Of a stretch of DNA of 64,000 bases, positions 1 to 8,895 are shown piece after piece. Under the pieces are notes generated by a model that was not told the origin of the DNA, ran no database searches, and saw only the letters and a program-made list of their open reading frames with translations. Position numbers and translations under genes: made by a program. Source of the stretch: Phytohabitans sp036906915 (GTDB lineage: Bacteria > Actinomycetota > Actinomycetes > Mycobacteriales > Micromonosporaceae); NCBI RefSeq assembly GCF_036906915.1, contig NZ_JBAKHX010000014.1, forward strand, positions 58,742-122,741, given 5' to 3'. Each line of letters starts with the position of its first letter. Within the stretch, counting starts at the first letter, position 1.

Positions 1-2634
1 CTCGGAGAACATCTTCTGCACGTAGTAGCTCGTCGAGCCGTACAGCTGGTCGCCCGAGAACCAGATCAGGTCGGGTGACCACTGCACGTGGTCCACATTG
101 GCCAGTAGCGGCGCGTACGAGGCCAGCTCGACCACGTCGGAGTTGCGCTCCAGCCCCGTGATGAACGACGCCTCGGAGAGCGCGTTGTAGAAGGTGTTGC
201 CGCGCGAGGCGTACTCGCCGACGAACACCTTCGGCCCGTTGCGGTCGTAGCTGTCGTAGCGGCGGTTGTTGGCGAGGAACCACTCGGGGCTGTTGTAGTA
301 GTGCTCGTCGACCATGTCCGCGTTCTGCTCGCGGGCGAACTCCCAGCCGCGGTCGAAGATGGCACCGGCGGACGTCTGCCCGCTGTTAGTGATGATCTTG
401 ATGTCCGGGTACGCAGCTTCGATTGCCCGCGCGAAGTGGGGGTAGTTGCGGTAGAACTCGGGGTAGATCTCCTCGTTGCCGAGCCCGATGTACTCCAGCC
501 CGAACGGCTTCGGGTGACCCATGGCCGCCCGCACCGCGCCCCACTCGGTGTCGACGCCACCGTTGGCGAATTCGATGAGGTCCAATGTGTCCTGTACCCA
601 GGGACCGAGCTGGTCCTCTGCGAGCGGCCGGTTCTCGTTGCAGCCGTTGACGCCGACCGAGACGACGGGCAGCGCCTCGGCGCCGATGTCCTCGGCGAAC
701 TGGAAGTACTCGAAGTACCCGATGCCGTACGTCTGGTTGTAGCCCCAGAAGTTGAAGTTGGTCGGGCGCTGCTCGACCGGCCCGACGGTCTCCTTCCAGC
801 GGTAGATGCGCCGCCGGTCCGGGAAGGGCGCGTAGTTGCCCACGTTGGTGACGCAGCCGCCGGGGAAGCGCAGGAACTTCGGCTGGAGCGCGGCGATCGA
901 CTGCGCGAGGTCCTTGCGCATGCCGTTCTTGCGACCCTTGTAGGTGTCCTTGGGGAACAGCGACACCATGTCGAGCCGGATCGTGCCCGCGGAGCCCGCC
1001 GTCACCACGAGCCGGCCGGTGCTGGTGCTGCCGGTGGCGCTGATCCGGGCGGTGTACTTCGTCCAGGTGTCGGAGGCGACCGTCACCTGAGCTTGACCGT
1101 ACACAGTGGAGCCGCTCTCCACCGTCACGGTCAGCGGCGTGCCGGTGGGTGACGTGGTGCGGGCCCACACCGAGAAGTCGTACGCCGCGCCCTCGCGGAC
1201 CACGACGCCGGCGTTGAAGCCGGTGTTGCTGATGCCGACGCCAGCGCCGCTCGACTCCAGCACGAGATGGTTGAGGTTCTTGTCGTTGAGCGGTTCGGCG
1301 CTGGCGACCGTGACGGTGCCGGTGGCGCCGCGCTCCACCTTGGACCACGCGGTGAGGCCGGTGAAGCTGCTGTTGTCGACGCTGTTGAACTCGAAGGACC
1401 GGTTGCGGACCAGCTCGGCGTAGAGACCGCCGTCGGCCGCGTAGTTGATGTCTTCGTAGAAGATGCCGTAGAGGCGGTCGCTCATGGGCTTGCCGGTCGC
1501 GTCGCCGTCCGCGGTCAGCTCGCCGCCGATCGCGTACGGTCGCACCACGAACTTGCTCCCGGTGGCGGCGACCGTCAGCTGGCCGTCGGTCACCGTCAGG
1601 TACCCGCCGGGGGCGGAGATGCGGATCTTGCCGCCGCCCGCGTCGACCAGCTTGAAGCGGTCGCTGCCAGCGCGCGGGTTGTCGGCGAGCGCTACCCGCC
1701 CGTTGGTTCGGACGGTGAGGCGGTCACCGGAGGCGACCTCGGTGAGCGTGACGGTGCCGTCGCCGGTGTCGGCCGCGCGCACCACGAGCTGGGTGGCGGC
1801 GCGCTTGTCGGAGGCGGTCACCGCGCCGGTCGCGGCCACATCGAAGTACGTAACCGGAATTCGGGTCGTTCGCCGTTGTGGGTCACCACGGCTCCCAGCG
1901 GGATCCGAAGGTGACCCGCCGGAACTCTCCAGCGCGAACGGGCTGTCCGGAACGACGGGCTGCCCGTCGGGCGCGAGGATCGCGACGTAGTCGAAGTCGG
2001 CGACCAGCGTCGTGCCGTCCTGCGCCGACAGCGCGTAGACGCCGACCTTCTTGATGTCGAGCGCGGAGGTGACCTGCGCGGCCTGCACCCACGCCGCACC
2101 GTCCCAGTAGGACGTGGTGAAGACGTCGCCGGCCCGGGCCACCTTGAGGGTCTCGCCGGTCGAGCCGGGCCGCGCGGCGAAGGTGGAGGAGAAGGCCGCG
2201 TTGACCTCCAGCGCGTTTTCGATGACCGGGCCGCCCCCGAAGCTGACGTTGGTGAGGCCGGCGCGCAGGTAGTTGTCGGTGTCCTGCCAGGCAAGGATGC
2301 CGGCGCCCTGGAAGTCGAGCGACACGGGTGCCTCGAAGGACGCCACGATCTGGAAGTCGCCGGCAGGCAGGTCCTGGAGGAAGAGGTTACGGGCGTTGTT
2401 GGTCGACTGGTGGGTGTCGCCGGTGAGGGAGTTGATGCGCAGGTACCCGGGGCGCTCGGTCAGCGACCACCGGGTCGGGTCGTTGTTCAGCACCTCCCAG
2501 TCCGCGCCGAGGGACGTGCCGTCGAAGGTGTCCACGGTGGCGCCGGCGGGGAGTTCGGGGTCGGCCGCGTACGCCGGTGCGGGCGCGGCGATGACGAGTG
2601 TGAACGCTACCAAGGCGGCGAGCGGTCTGGTCAC
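1..2634 (-). CDS. Secreted GH51 alpha-L-arabinofuranosidase with accessory domains (3' end outside window)
   Basis: This exported enzyme should release terminal L-arabinofuranose from arabinan or arabinoxylan. Translation begins at a GTG behind AAAGGA and gives a Sec signal peptide (about residues 1-23). An N-terminal concanavalin-like domain (about 30-220) and a beta-trefoil-like stretch (about 275-365) come before the GH51 catalytic part, which opens at Tyr389 with YGIFYEDINY. A CBM4/9-like insert follows NRSFEF. The general acid/base is probably Glu721 in GLGNEE and the nucleophile Glu807 in VFVGEYAS. The frame is open throughout the 878 visible codons; the C-terminus lies beyond base 1. 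It is the last visible gene behind the furanose transporter and follows a hairpin, which fits hydrolysis outside the cell coupled to uptake. Family assignment is strong; the exact substrate is inferred. Confidence 0.88.
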   Translation of the reverse strand, partial: MTRPLAALVAFTLVIAAPAPAYAADPELPAGATVDTFDGTSLGADWEVLNNDPTRWSLTERPGYLRINSLTGDTHQSTNNARNLFLQDLPAGDFQIVASFEAPVSLDFQGAGILAWQDTDNYLRAGLTNVSFGGGPVIENALEVNAAFSSTFAARPGSTGETLKVARAGDVFTTSYWDGAAWVQAAQVTSALDIKKVGVYALSAQDGTTLVADFDYVAILAPDGQPVVPDSPFALESSGGSPSDPAGSRGDPQRRTTRIPVTYFDVAATGAVTASDKRAATQLVVRAADTGDGTVTLTEVASGDRLTVRTNGRVALADNPRAGSDRFKLVDAGGGKIRISAPGGYLTVTDGQLTVAATGSKFVVRPYAIGGELTADGDATGKPMSDRLYGIFYEDINYAADGGLYAELVRNRSFEFNSVDNSSFTGLTAWSKVERGATGTVTVASAEPLNDKNLNHLVLESSGAGVGISNTGFNAGVVVREGAAYDFSVWARTTSPTGTPLTVTVESGSTVYGQAQVTVASDTWTKYTARISATGSTSTGRLVVTAGSAGTIRLDMVSLFPKDTYKGRKNGMRKDLAQSIAALQPKFLRFPGGCVTNVGNYAPFPDRRRIYRWKETVGPVEQRPTNFNFWGYNQTYGIGYFEYFQFAEDIGAEALPVVSVGVNGCNENRPLAEDQLGPWVQDTLDLIEFANGGVDTEWGAVRAAMGHPKPFGLEYIGLGNEEIYPEFYRNYPHFARAIEAAYPDIKIITNSGQTSAGAIFDRGWEFAREQNADMVDEHYYNSPEWFLANNRRYDSYDRNGPKVFVGEYASRGNTFYNALSEASFITGLERNSDVVELASYAPLLANVDHVQWSPDLIWFSGDQLYGSTSYYVQKMFSE

Positions 2635-2649
2635 GACGCGTCCTTTCGA

Positions 2650-2695
2650 CCGGTCTCGCGCCTGCCGAACCGTATTTCGACAGGCGTGAGACCGG
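2650..2695 (-). terminator. Hairpin between yjfF-like permease and GH51 gene
   Basis: Two 20-base arms (2650-2669 and 2676-2695) pair with two mismatches around a 6-base loop. There is no U-tract. The hairpin lies between the permease stop and the GH51 ribosome binding site, so it may attenuate or process the transcript and uncouple hydrolase from transporter levels. Confidence 0.5.
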
Positions 2696-2707
2696 CGGGG
2701 TGAAGGG

Positions 2708-3694
2708 TCAGCGCTTTCTTGCGGTGATGACGCGTTGGAGCAGGATGAAGACGAAGAGCAAGGCGCCAATGACGATCTTGGTCCACCAGCTGCTCAGGCG
2801 GCCGTCGAAGGTGATCAGCGTTTGGATCACGCCGAGGACGAGGACGCCCAGCAGGGTGCCGAGCACGTACCCCGAGCCGCCGGTCAGCAGGGTGCCACCG
2901 ATGACGACCGCGGCGATCGCGTCGAGCTCCATGCCCACCGCGTGCAGGCCGTACCCGGAGAGCATGTAGAAGCTGAGCAGCACGCCGCCGAGGGCTGAGC
3001 AAAAGCCGCTGATCGTGTAGACGGCGATCTTGGTGCGCGCGACCGGAAGGCCCATCAGCAGCGCCGACCGCGGGTTGCCGCCGATCGCGTACGTGTTGCG
3101 CCCGAGCCGCGTGTATGCGAGCACGAACGCGGCGATCAGCACCACGACGATCGCGATGACCACGCTCGGCGAGACGAAGTACTCACCGAACCGGATGCGC
3201 GACTGCGCCATCGACACCCAGAACGGGTCGTCGATCGGGATCGACGAGGTGCCGATCGTGTAGCAGAGCCCGCGGGCGAGGAACATCCCGGCGAGCGTGA
3301 CGATGAACGGCTGGATGTCGAAGTAGTGGATGATGCAGCCCATGCCGAACCCGAGCGCCGAACCGACGAGCAGCACGAGCGGCAGCACCACGAACGCTGG
3401 CCAGCCGCGCTCTTCCAGCAGCGACGCGGAGAGCATGGTGGTGAGCGCCACCACCGAGCCGACCGACAGGTCGATCCCGCCGGTCAGGATCACGAACGTC
3501 ATGCCCACCGCGACGACGAGCAGGAACCCGTTGTCGATGAAGACGTTGAGCACCACCTGCGCGTCGCCGAACGCCTCGTAGTTCCCCGCGCCGACGCCGT
3601 ACATGAGGGCCAGCAGGCTGAACGTCGCCAGCACCGGCAGGTACTTCTGGTTGGGCCAGGAGATCCGGGACCGCACCTCGGAGAGCGTGCTCAT
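2708..3694 (-). CDS. yjfF: Sugar ABC transporter permease, YjfF type
   Basis: An inner-membrane permease of the BPD_transp_2 (RbsC/AraH) family, 328 residues with 8-10 hydrophobic segments. The family signature is seen in TGGIDLSVGSVVALT and in the C-terminal AVVIGGTLLTGG loop. The start ATG overlaps the TGA of the upstream permease as ATGA, so translation is probably coupled. Gene order (binding protein, ATPase, permease, permease) and sequence character match the E. coli galactofuranose system YtfQRT-YjfF. Here the neighbouring arabinofuranosidase genes suggest arabinofuranose, L-arabinose or galactose as cargo, which is inference. Confidence 0.87.
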   Translation of the reverse strand: MSTLSEVRSRISWPNQKYLPVLATFSLLALMYGVGAGNYEAFGDAQVVLNVFIDNGFLLVVAVGMTFVILTGGIDLSVGSVVALTTMLSASLLEERGWPAFVVLPLVLLVGSALGFGMGCIIHYFDIQPFIVTLAGMFLARGLCYTIGTSSIPIDDPFWVSMAQSRIRFGEYFVSPSVVIAIVVVLIAAFVLAYTRLGRNTYAIGGNPRSALLMGLPVARTKIAVYTISGFCSALGGVLLSFYMLSGYGLHAVGMELDAIAAVVIGGTLLTGGSGYVLGTLLGVLVLGVIQTLITFDGRLSSWWTKIVIGALLFVFILLQRVITARKR

Positions 3695-4758
3695 GCCGGC
3701 ACCTCCACCTTCGTCGGTGCGTCCGGGGTCGGCGCGGGGGTTGTCGGCGGTCGTTGACGTCGGCTCTTGAAGACCTTCTCGCGGAAGGACGGCGACTGGA
3801 CGAGGCAGACGACCGTGACCACGAGCGCCTTGACCAGCAGCGTGGTCTCGGGCGGTACGCCGATCGTGTAGATGGTCGTGGTGAGCGTCTGGATGATCAG
3901 GGCGCCGATGACGGTGCCGCCGATCGAGAACCGGCCGCCGGTCAGCAGCGTGCCACCGATGACCACCGCGAGGATCGCGTCCAGCTCGTACCAGAGGCCG
4001 GCGTAGTTGCCGTCGGCACTGGATACGTTCGAGCTGATCATCAGGCCGGCGATGCCGGCACAGAGGGCGGCGAACATGTACGCCATCAGCTTGATCCGCC
4101 GCGACCGGATGCCGGCGAGGCGGCTGGCCTCGGCGTTGCCGCCGACCGACTCGACGAGCATGCCGAGCGCGGTGCGCCTGGTCAGCAGCACCGCGATCAC
4201 GGTCACGACCGCCGCGATGAGCACCGGGACCGGGAACGTGAGCAGGTATCCGGCGCCGATCACCTTGTACGGCGAGCTGTTGATCGTGATGATCTGCCCG
4301 CCCGTGATGAGCTGGGCGAGGCCGCGACCGGCGACCATCAGGATGAGCGTCGCGATGATCGGCTGGATGCCGATGCCGGCCACGAGGAACCCGTTCCATA
4401 CGCCCAGCAGCAGTGCGAGGCCGAGCGCGAGGCCGATGGCCACGAGCACGCCGCCGACGCTGTTCTGGTCGCCCTGTTCGCTGATCCGCCAGCAGGCGAG
4501 GGCGCCGCAGATCGCGACCACCGAGCCCACCGACAGGTCGATGCCGCCGGTGGCGATCACCAGCGTCATGCCCAGAGCCACCAGGATCAGCGGCGCGCCG
4601 AAGCGGAGAATGTCGATCACGCTGCCGTACAGGTGGTCGTCGCGCACCTCGACCTTGAAGAAGTTCGGCGTGAAGATCAGGTTGCTCAGCAGGAGGACGA
4701 CCAAGAGGACGACCGGCCAGAACAGCCGGTGCTTGGAGAGCCTGGTGATGGTGGTCAT
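3691..4758 (-). CDS. ytfT: Sugar ABC transporter permease, YtfT type
   Basis: The second membrane subunit of the furanose importer, 355 residues, from the same RbsC-like family as its downstream neighbour. It carries IATGGIDLSVGSVVAICG and ILAVVIGGTLLTGG. The cytoplasmic tail is long, proline-rich and basic (about the last 40 residues). Its ATG overlaps the ATPase stop, and its own stop overlaps the next start, both as ATGA, so the ATPase and the two permease genes form a tightly coupled block. A pair of non-identical permeases is typical of the YtfT/YjfF type rather than of ribose-type systems with one permease. Confidence 0.87.
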   Translation of the reverse strand: MTTITRLSKHRLFWPVVLLVVLLLSNLIFTPNFFKVEVRDDHLYGSVIDILRFGAPLILVALGMTLVIATGGIDLSVGSVVAICGALACWRISEQGDQNSVGGVLVAIGLALGLALLLGVWNGFLVAGIGIQPIIATLILMVAGRGLAQLITGGQIITINSSPYKVIGAGYLLTFPVPVLIAAVVTVIAVLLTRRTALGMLVESVGGNAEASRLAGIRSRRIKLMAYMFAALCAGIAGLMISSNVSSADGNYAGLWYELDAILAVVIGGTLLTGGRFSIGGTVIGALIIQTLTTTIYTIGVPPETTLLVKALVVTVVCLVQSPSFREKVFKSRRQRPPTTPAPTPDAPTKVEVPA

Positions 4759-6305
4759 GCGACGCCTCCCGCAGCCGACACGGTCATGCCCCCGCCTCCA
4801 CTCGCGATGGTCTCCATGATGCGGTCGGCGTCCACCTCGTCGTCGTTCGCCATCTCGGCGATGAGGTGCCGGTCGCGCAGTACTGCGATCTTGTGGCTGA
4901 GCCGGAGCACCTCTTCCAGCTCCGCCGAGACGAAGAGCACCGCCATCCCACCGTCGGACAGCGCGGCGACGAGGCGCTGGATCTCGGTCTTGGCGCCGAT
5001 GTCGATGCCGCGGGTGGGCTCGTCGAGGATCAGCAGCCGCGGTTCGGTGATCAGCCAGCGGGCCAGCAGTACCTTCTGCTGGTTGCCGCCGGAGAGGTTG
5101 CGCACCTCGGCCTCGGGATTGGCGGGCCTGATGTCGAGCGCCTTGATGTACTTGTCGACGAACTCGTCCTGACGACGCCGGGGGATCGGCCGCGTCCAAC
5201 CGCGTACCGCCTGCATGGCGAGGATGATGTTTTCGCGGACGGTGAGCTCTTCGATGAGGCCTTCGGCGCGCCGGTTTTCCGAACAGAACGCGATGTCGTG
5301 GCCCATCGCGGAGCGCGGGCCGCGCATCGCCACCGGCTTGCCGTCGACCAGGATCTGGCCGTGGTCAGCCTTGTCGGCGCCGTAGAACAGCCGGGCCACC
5401 TCGGTGCGTCCAGAACCCAGCAGGCCGGCGAGGCCGACCACCTCTCCGGAGTGGATGGTGAGGCTGAATGGCGCCACGGCGCCCTTGCGGCCGAGGTCCT
5501 GCGCTTCGATCAGCGGCTGGCCCCGCTCCAGCGCGGCGAGCGCGGGCTTGGGCTGCTCCTCCAGCTTCTCCAGCACCTCGAGTTCCTTGCCGATCATCTT
5601 CCCGACCAGGTCGATGAGGGTGAGGTCGCGGGTGACGTACTCGCCGACCAGCCGGCCGTTGCGCAGCACGGTGATCCGGTCGGAGATGCTGAAGACCTGG
5701 TCGAGGAAGTGGGTCACGAAGAGGATCGCGACGCCTTCGTCCTTGAGCTGGCGCATGACGCGGAAGAGTTGCTCGACCTCGCTGGCGTCGAGGCTCGACG
5801 TGGGCTCGTCGAGGATCAGCACCTTGGCCGAGATGTCGATTGCGCGGGCGATGGCGACCATCTGCTGTACCGCGAGGGAGTACGAGCTGAGCTGCGCCGT
5901 GACGTCGATGTCGAGCTGGAGCCGCTTGAGCAACGCAGCGGCCCGCTTCTCCATCTGCGACCACTGGATCTTGCCGAACCGTCGCGGCTCGCGGCCGATG
6001 AAGATGTTTTCCGCGACCGAGAGGTTCGGGCAGAGGTTGACCTCCTGGTAAACGGTGCTGATGCCGGCCTGCTGGGCCTGCAGCGGCCCGCTGAATCGCA
6101 CATCCGTGCCGTCCAGGCTGATCTGACCCTGGTCGATGTCGTAGACCCCGGTCAACACCTTGATCAGCGTCGACTTGCCGGCGCCGTTCTCGCCCATGAG
6201 GGCGTGCACCTCGCCCGGGACTAGCCGGAAGTCGACGTCGCTGAGCGCCTTGACGCCGGGGAACTCCTTGCTGATCCCCGTCATCGTCAAGATGGCTGTA
6301 CTCAC
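4755..6305 (-). CDS. ytfR: Sugar ABC transporter ATP-binding protein, YtfR type
   Basis: A 516-residue double-domain ATPase of the carbohydrate uptake transporter 2 class. The first nucleotide-binding domain has Walker A GENGAGKST (38-46), a divergent signature around SSYSLAVQQMVAIARA and Walker B VLILDEPTSSLD. The second domain has a degenerate Walker A (LLGSGRTE) but an intact LSGGNQQKVLLARWL signature and LLILDEPTRGID. This asymmetry is normal for the RbsA/YtfR family, in which one site is catalytic. It powers import through the two downstream permeases. A strong hairpin lies directly upstream, separating it from the binding-protein gene. Confidence 0.9.
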   Translation of the reverse strand: MSTAILTMTGISKEFPGVKALSDVDFRLVPGEVHALMGENGAGKSTLIKVLTGVYDIDQGQISLDGTDVRFSGPLQAQQAGISTVYQEVNLCPNLSVAENIFIGREPRRFGKIQWSQMEKRAAALLKRLQLDIDVTAQLSSYSLAVQQMVAIARAIDISAKVLILDEPTSSLDASEVEQLFRVMRQLKDEGVAILFVTHFLDQVFSISDRITVLRNGRLVGEYVTRDLTLIDLVGKMIGKELEVLEKLEEQPKPALAALERGQPLIEAQDLGRKGAVAPFSLTIHSGEVVGLAGLLGSGRTEVARLFYGADKADHGQILVDGKPVAMRGPRSAMGHDIAFCSENRRAEGLIEELTVRENIILAMQAVRGWTRPIPRRRQDEFVDKYIKALDIRPANPEAEVRNLSGGNQQKVLLARWLITEPRLLILDEPTRGIDIGAKTEIQRLVAALSDGGMAVLFVSAELEEVLRLSHKIAVLRDRHLIAEMANDDEVDADRIMETIASGGGGMTVSAAGGVA

Positions 6306-6328
6306 TCGTGCTCGCCTTTCCCTGTACG

Positions 6329-6364
6329 GCCCGGTAGTTGACCCCAGGGGGTCAACTACCGGGC
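6329..6364 (-). terminator. Perfect 17-bp inverted repeat between ytfQ and ytfR
   Basis: GCCCGGTAGTTGACCCC (6329-6345) is followed after two bases by its exact complement (6348-6364). It sits in the 71-base gap between the binding-protein stop and the ATPase start. In solute-binding-protein operons such hairpins usually stabilise or terminate part of the transcript, so that the binding protein is made in excess. Confidence 0.65.
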
Positions 6365-6376
6365 TCTAACGTCAGG

Positions 6377-7360
6377 TCAGTACTGCCGGGTGGGCAGTAC
6401 CGCCTTGGCCTGCTCCTGCGTGAACGTGGTCTCCTCGGTGACTACCCGGGCTGGCACAGTCTCGCCCGCGTGCACCTTCTCCACCAGGTCCATGAGCTGT
6501 GGGCCAAGCAGCGGGCTGCACTCGACGATGTAGTTGATCTTGCCGTCGGCGAGGGCCTGCATGCCGTCCTTCACCGCGTCGACCGTGATGATCTTGATGT
6601 CGACGCCCGGCTTCTTGCCCGCGCCCTCGATGGCCTCGATCGCGCCCAGGCCCATGTCGTCGTTGTGCGCGTAGAGCACATCGATGTCCGGGTTGGCCTT
6701 CAGGAAGGCCTCCATGACCTCCTTGCCCTTGGCGCGCGTGAAGTCGCCGGTCTGCGAAGCGATGACCTTGAACTTCGGGTCGGCCGCGATGACGTCGCCG
6801 AAGCCCTTCTTGCGGTCGTTCGCGGGAGCCGAGCCGGTGGTGCCCTGGAGCTCGACGATGTTCACCGTCTCGGTCTTGCCCTCGTACTCCTTGACGAGCC
6901 AGTCGCCGGCCTTCTTGCCCTCCTCGACGAAGTCGGAGCCGATGAAGGTCTTGTACAGCGACGTGTCGGTCGAGTCAACCGCGCGGTCGGTCAGGATCAC
7001 CGGGATGTCGGCGTCCTTGGCCTCCTTGAGCACGGTGTCCCAGCCCGACTCCACGACCGGCGAGAAGGCGATGATGTCGACCTTCTGCTGGATGTACGAG
7101 CGGATCGCTTTGATCTGGTTCTCCTGCTTCTGCTGCGCGTCGGAGAACTTCAACTCGATGCCGGCCTCCTTGGCGGAGTCCTGGATCGACTTGGTGTTGG
7201 CGGTACGCCAGCCGCTCTCGGCACCGACCTGGGAGAAGCCCAGAACGATCTTGTCGCTGCCCGAGCCCGCGTCATTGCCGGAGTCGCCGTCACCGCCACA
7301 GGCGGCCAGGGGCGTGGCAAGCAGCCCGGCGGCGATGATCATGGATATCTTTCTGAGCAC
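6377..7360 (-). CDS. ytfQ: Furanose-type sugar ABC transporter substrate-binding lipoprotein, YtfQ-like
   Basis: The extracellular sugar receptor of the first transporter, 327 residues. The GTG start lies six bases behind GAGGAGAG. A lipoprotein signal ends in the lipobox LAAC, with Cys21 as the lipidation site, followed by a Gly/Asp/Ser linker. The mature part is a periplasmic-binding-protein type 1 fold with YtfQ-like features: GFSQVGAESGWR near the N-terminus, the VDIIAFSPVVESGW hinge region, LTDRAVD and YAHNDDMGLGAIEAIEGAG. First gene of the minus-strand operon, divergent from a LacI gene and preceded by a perfect 14-bp operator. In E. coli the family binds galactofuranose; L-arabinofuranose is the likely ligand here by context only. 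Confidence 0.88.
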   Translation of the reverse strand: MLRKISMIIAAGLLATPLAACGGDGDSGNDAGSGSDKIVLGFSQVGAESGWRTANTKSIQDSAKEAGIELKFSDAQQKQENQIKAIRSYIQQKVDIIAFSPVVESGWDTVLKEAKDADIPVILTDRAVDSTDTSLYKTFIGSDFVEEGKKAGDWLVKEYEGKTETVNIVELQGTTGSAPANDRKKGFGDVIAADPKFKVIASQTGDFTRAKGKEVMEAFLKANPDIDVLYAHNDDMGLGAIEAIEGAGKKPGVDIKIITVDAVKDGMQALADGKINYIVECSPLLGPQLMDLVEKVHAGETVPARVVTEETTFTQEQAKAVLPTRQY

Positions 7361-7401
7361 TGCACTCTCCTCATCGGGATAGCATTATTACCATTCGTCA
7401 C

Positions 7402-7415
7402 TGTTAGCGCTAACA
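7402..7415. promoter_or_regulatory. LacI-family operator, perfect palindrome
   Basis: TGTTAGCGCTAACA is a perfect 14-bp palindrome 41 bases upstream of the ytfQ-like start. The central CG step is typical of LacI/GalR operators. It should control the furanose transporter operon. Confidence 0.75.
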
Positions 7416-7550
7416 TCCGCCGGAAGTCGGGAGCCTCCTTCAAGGGATGAGTTCCGCCTCTGGACGCGTACGTTCTCGGCATGCCATGACGATGCGGTCG
7501 GGGTCGGGGTGGGCCCTGCGCTTCGGTTGCGTGACGTGGTGTTTGCGAGA

Positions 7551-7564
7551 GTGTTAACGCTCAC
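7551..7564. promoter_or_regulatory. LacI-family operator
   Basis: GTGTTAACGCTCAC is a variant of the same operator, in the middle of the divergent region. It is the exact reverse complement of the copy at 7667-7680. Confidence 0.65.
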
Positions 7565-7666
7565 GTGGCACCTCGTCAAGGGCTTCACTTAATTGTGATG
7601 TCCCGCGTGGGTGCGTGGAAGACGTCGGTGGTGATCGATTTAAGTCGCCACTTGACGTCTGCCGGT

Positions 7667-7680
7667 GTGAGCGTTAACAC
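7667..7680. promoter_or_regulatory. LacI-family operator
   Basis: GTGAGCGTTAACAC lies about 137 bases upstream of the LacI-type gene start and is the inverted twin of the 7551 site. It probably mediates autoregulation. Confidence 0.65.
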
Positions 7681-7816
7681 TGCCACCACACATTCGTAAC
7701 CGGCCGGAGATGGGAGGTGCTCATGTCGCGTCGACGTGGGTTCCCCACATGACTGCGCTGGCTGGCGCTCGCCCCGCTCGCTTCTCCGAATCCGGGCCGG
7801 CTGCGGGTGGTGGCGC

Positions 7817-8845
7817 ATGACCGGGCTTGCCCACGGGGGTGAACGTCGAGCGCGGGGCAAACCGGTGATGATGGACGTCGCCCGGCTGGCAGGCGTCTCG
7901 CACCAGACCGTGTCGCGGGTGCTCAACGAGCACCCCAGCGTGCGCAGCGAGACCCGCGAGCGGGTGCTGCGCGCCATGGAAGAGCTGGACTACCGCCGTA
8001 ACTCGGCCGCCCGCGCGCTGGTGACCAACCGGTCGCACACGCTCGGGCTGGTCACGTTCGACACCACCCTCGTCGGTCCATCGTCCACTGTGTATGCGAT
8101 AGAGCGTGCCGCCCGCGACGCCGGATACTTCGTCAGCGTCGCGAGTGCTCGCTCGCTCGACGAGGGATCGGTCGCGAACGCCATCAACCGGCTGCGCGAG
8201 CAGGCGGTCGAAGGCATCATCACGGTGGCGCCGATGGACTCGGCGCTGGCCGCGCTCGCGCGCGTGCCAGCCGACATCCCGCTCGTCGGTATCGGGGTCG
8301 GCGAGGCCATGGGCGTGCCCATGGTGAGCGTCGACAACATCGCCGGCGCGGCGATGGCCACCAAGCACCTCGTCGACCTGGGCCACGCCACGGTCCACCA
8401 CATCTCCGGTCCACCCGAGTGGCCCGAGACCCGGGAACGGGTGACCGGATGGCGCACCACCCTGCGGCAGGTCGGAGCTCCGGAGGCGCCGGTGCTGTCC
8501 GGCGACTGGAGTTCGCGGTCCGGCTACGAGGCGGCGCGCATGCTCGCTTCCGATCCGGACGTCACCGCGATCTTCTGCGGCAACGACCAGATGGCACTCG
8601 GTGCGCTCCGTGCCCTGCACGAGGCGGGACGGGACGTGCCGACCGAGGTGAGCGTCGTGGGGTTCGACGACATACCCGAGGCGGCGTACCTGCTGCCACC
8701 GTTGACCACGGTGCAGCAGGACTTCGCGGCACTCGGGCGCGCCAGCCTGGAACTGCTCGTCGAGCAGATCATGGCCGGCGTAAGGACCCAGCAGCACATG
8801 CGGTTCCCACCGGAACTGGTGGTGCGGGAGAGCACGGGGAGATGA
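7817..8845 (+). CDS. LacI-family transcriptional regulator (arabinose/arabinan regulon)
   Basis: A repressor of about 342 residues. The N-terminal helix-turn-helix reads VARLAGVSHQTVSRVLNEHP and is followed by the hinge helix RNSAARALVTNRS and a sugar-binding core with the family motifs DIPLVGIGVGE, IFCGNDQMALGALRAL and VSVVGFDDIPEAAYL. The start is uncertain: the ATG at 7817 gives a leader of about 18 residues, whereas ATG 7868 begins exactly at MMDVARLAG. Neither has a good ribosome binding site. It is divergent from the ytfQ operon, with three operators between them. A second, similar LacI protein is encoded at 25910; both probably read related sites. The effector is unknown but likely L-arabinose or an arabino-oligosaccharide. 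Confidence 0.88.
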   Translation: MTGLAHGGERRARGKPVMMDVARLAGVSHQTVSRVLNEHPSVRSETRERVLRAMEELDYRRNSAARALVTNRSHTLGLVTFDTTLVGPSSTVYAIERAARDAGYFVSVASARSLDEGSVANAINRLREQAVEGIITVAPMDSALAALARVPADIPLVGIGVGEAMGVPMVSVDNIAGAAMATKHLVDLGHATVHHISGPPEWPETRERVTGWRTTLRQVGAPEAPVLSGDWSSRSGYEAARMLASDPDVTAIFCGNDQMALGALRALHEAGRDVPTEVSVVGFDDIPEAAYLLPPLTTVQQDFAALGRASLELLVEQIMAGVRTQQHMRFPPELVVRESTGR

Positions 8846-8869
8846 AAACCAACGGCACGGGCTGGCCAT

Positions 8870-8883
8870 GTGAACGCTAACAC
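8870..8883. promoter_or_regulatory. LacI-family operator directly before the GH43 genes
   Basis: GTGAACGCTAACAC matches the regulon palindrome. It touches the AGGAGG of the downstream GH43 gene, so a bound repressor would block elongation or initiation just before the coding region. Confidence 0.7.
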
Positions 8884-8895
8884 CAGGAGGCGTCA

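Larger units (their letters stand above)
7361..7816. promoter_or_regulatory. Divergent control region between ytfQ operon and LacI gene, with three operators
   Basis: A 456-base gene-free stretch between two divergent transcription units. It holds three copies of the regulon palindrome, at 7402, 7551 and 7667. The last two are exact inverted copies of each other 116 bases apart, a spacing that would allow a LacI tetramer or paired dimers to loop the DNA. I could not assign -10/-35 elements with confidence. Confidence 0.7.

Noticed and set aside
1818..2294. Frameshift in the GH51 gene
   Set aside because: Reading codon by codon around 1800-1950 shows one frame open through the junction between the N-terminal and middle domains; the other frames are shadows.
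4866..6224. Long plus-strand frame opposite the ytfR-like gene
   Set aside because: Composition is that of an antisense shadow; the minus-strand ATPase has all its motifs.
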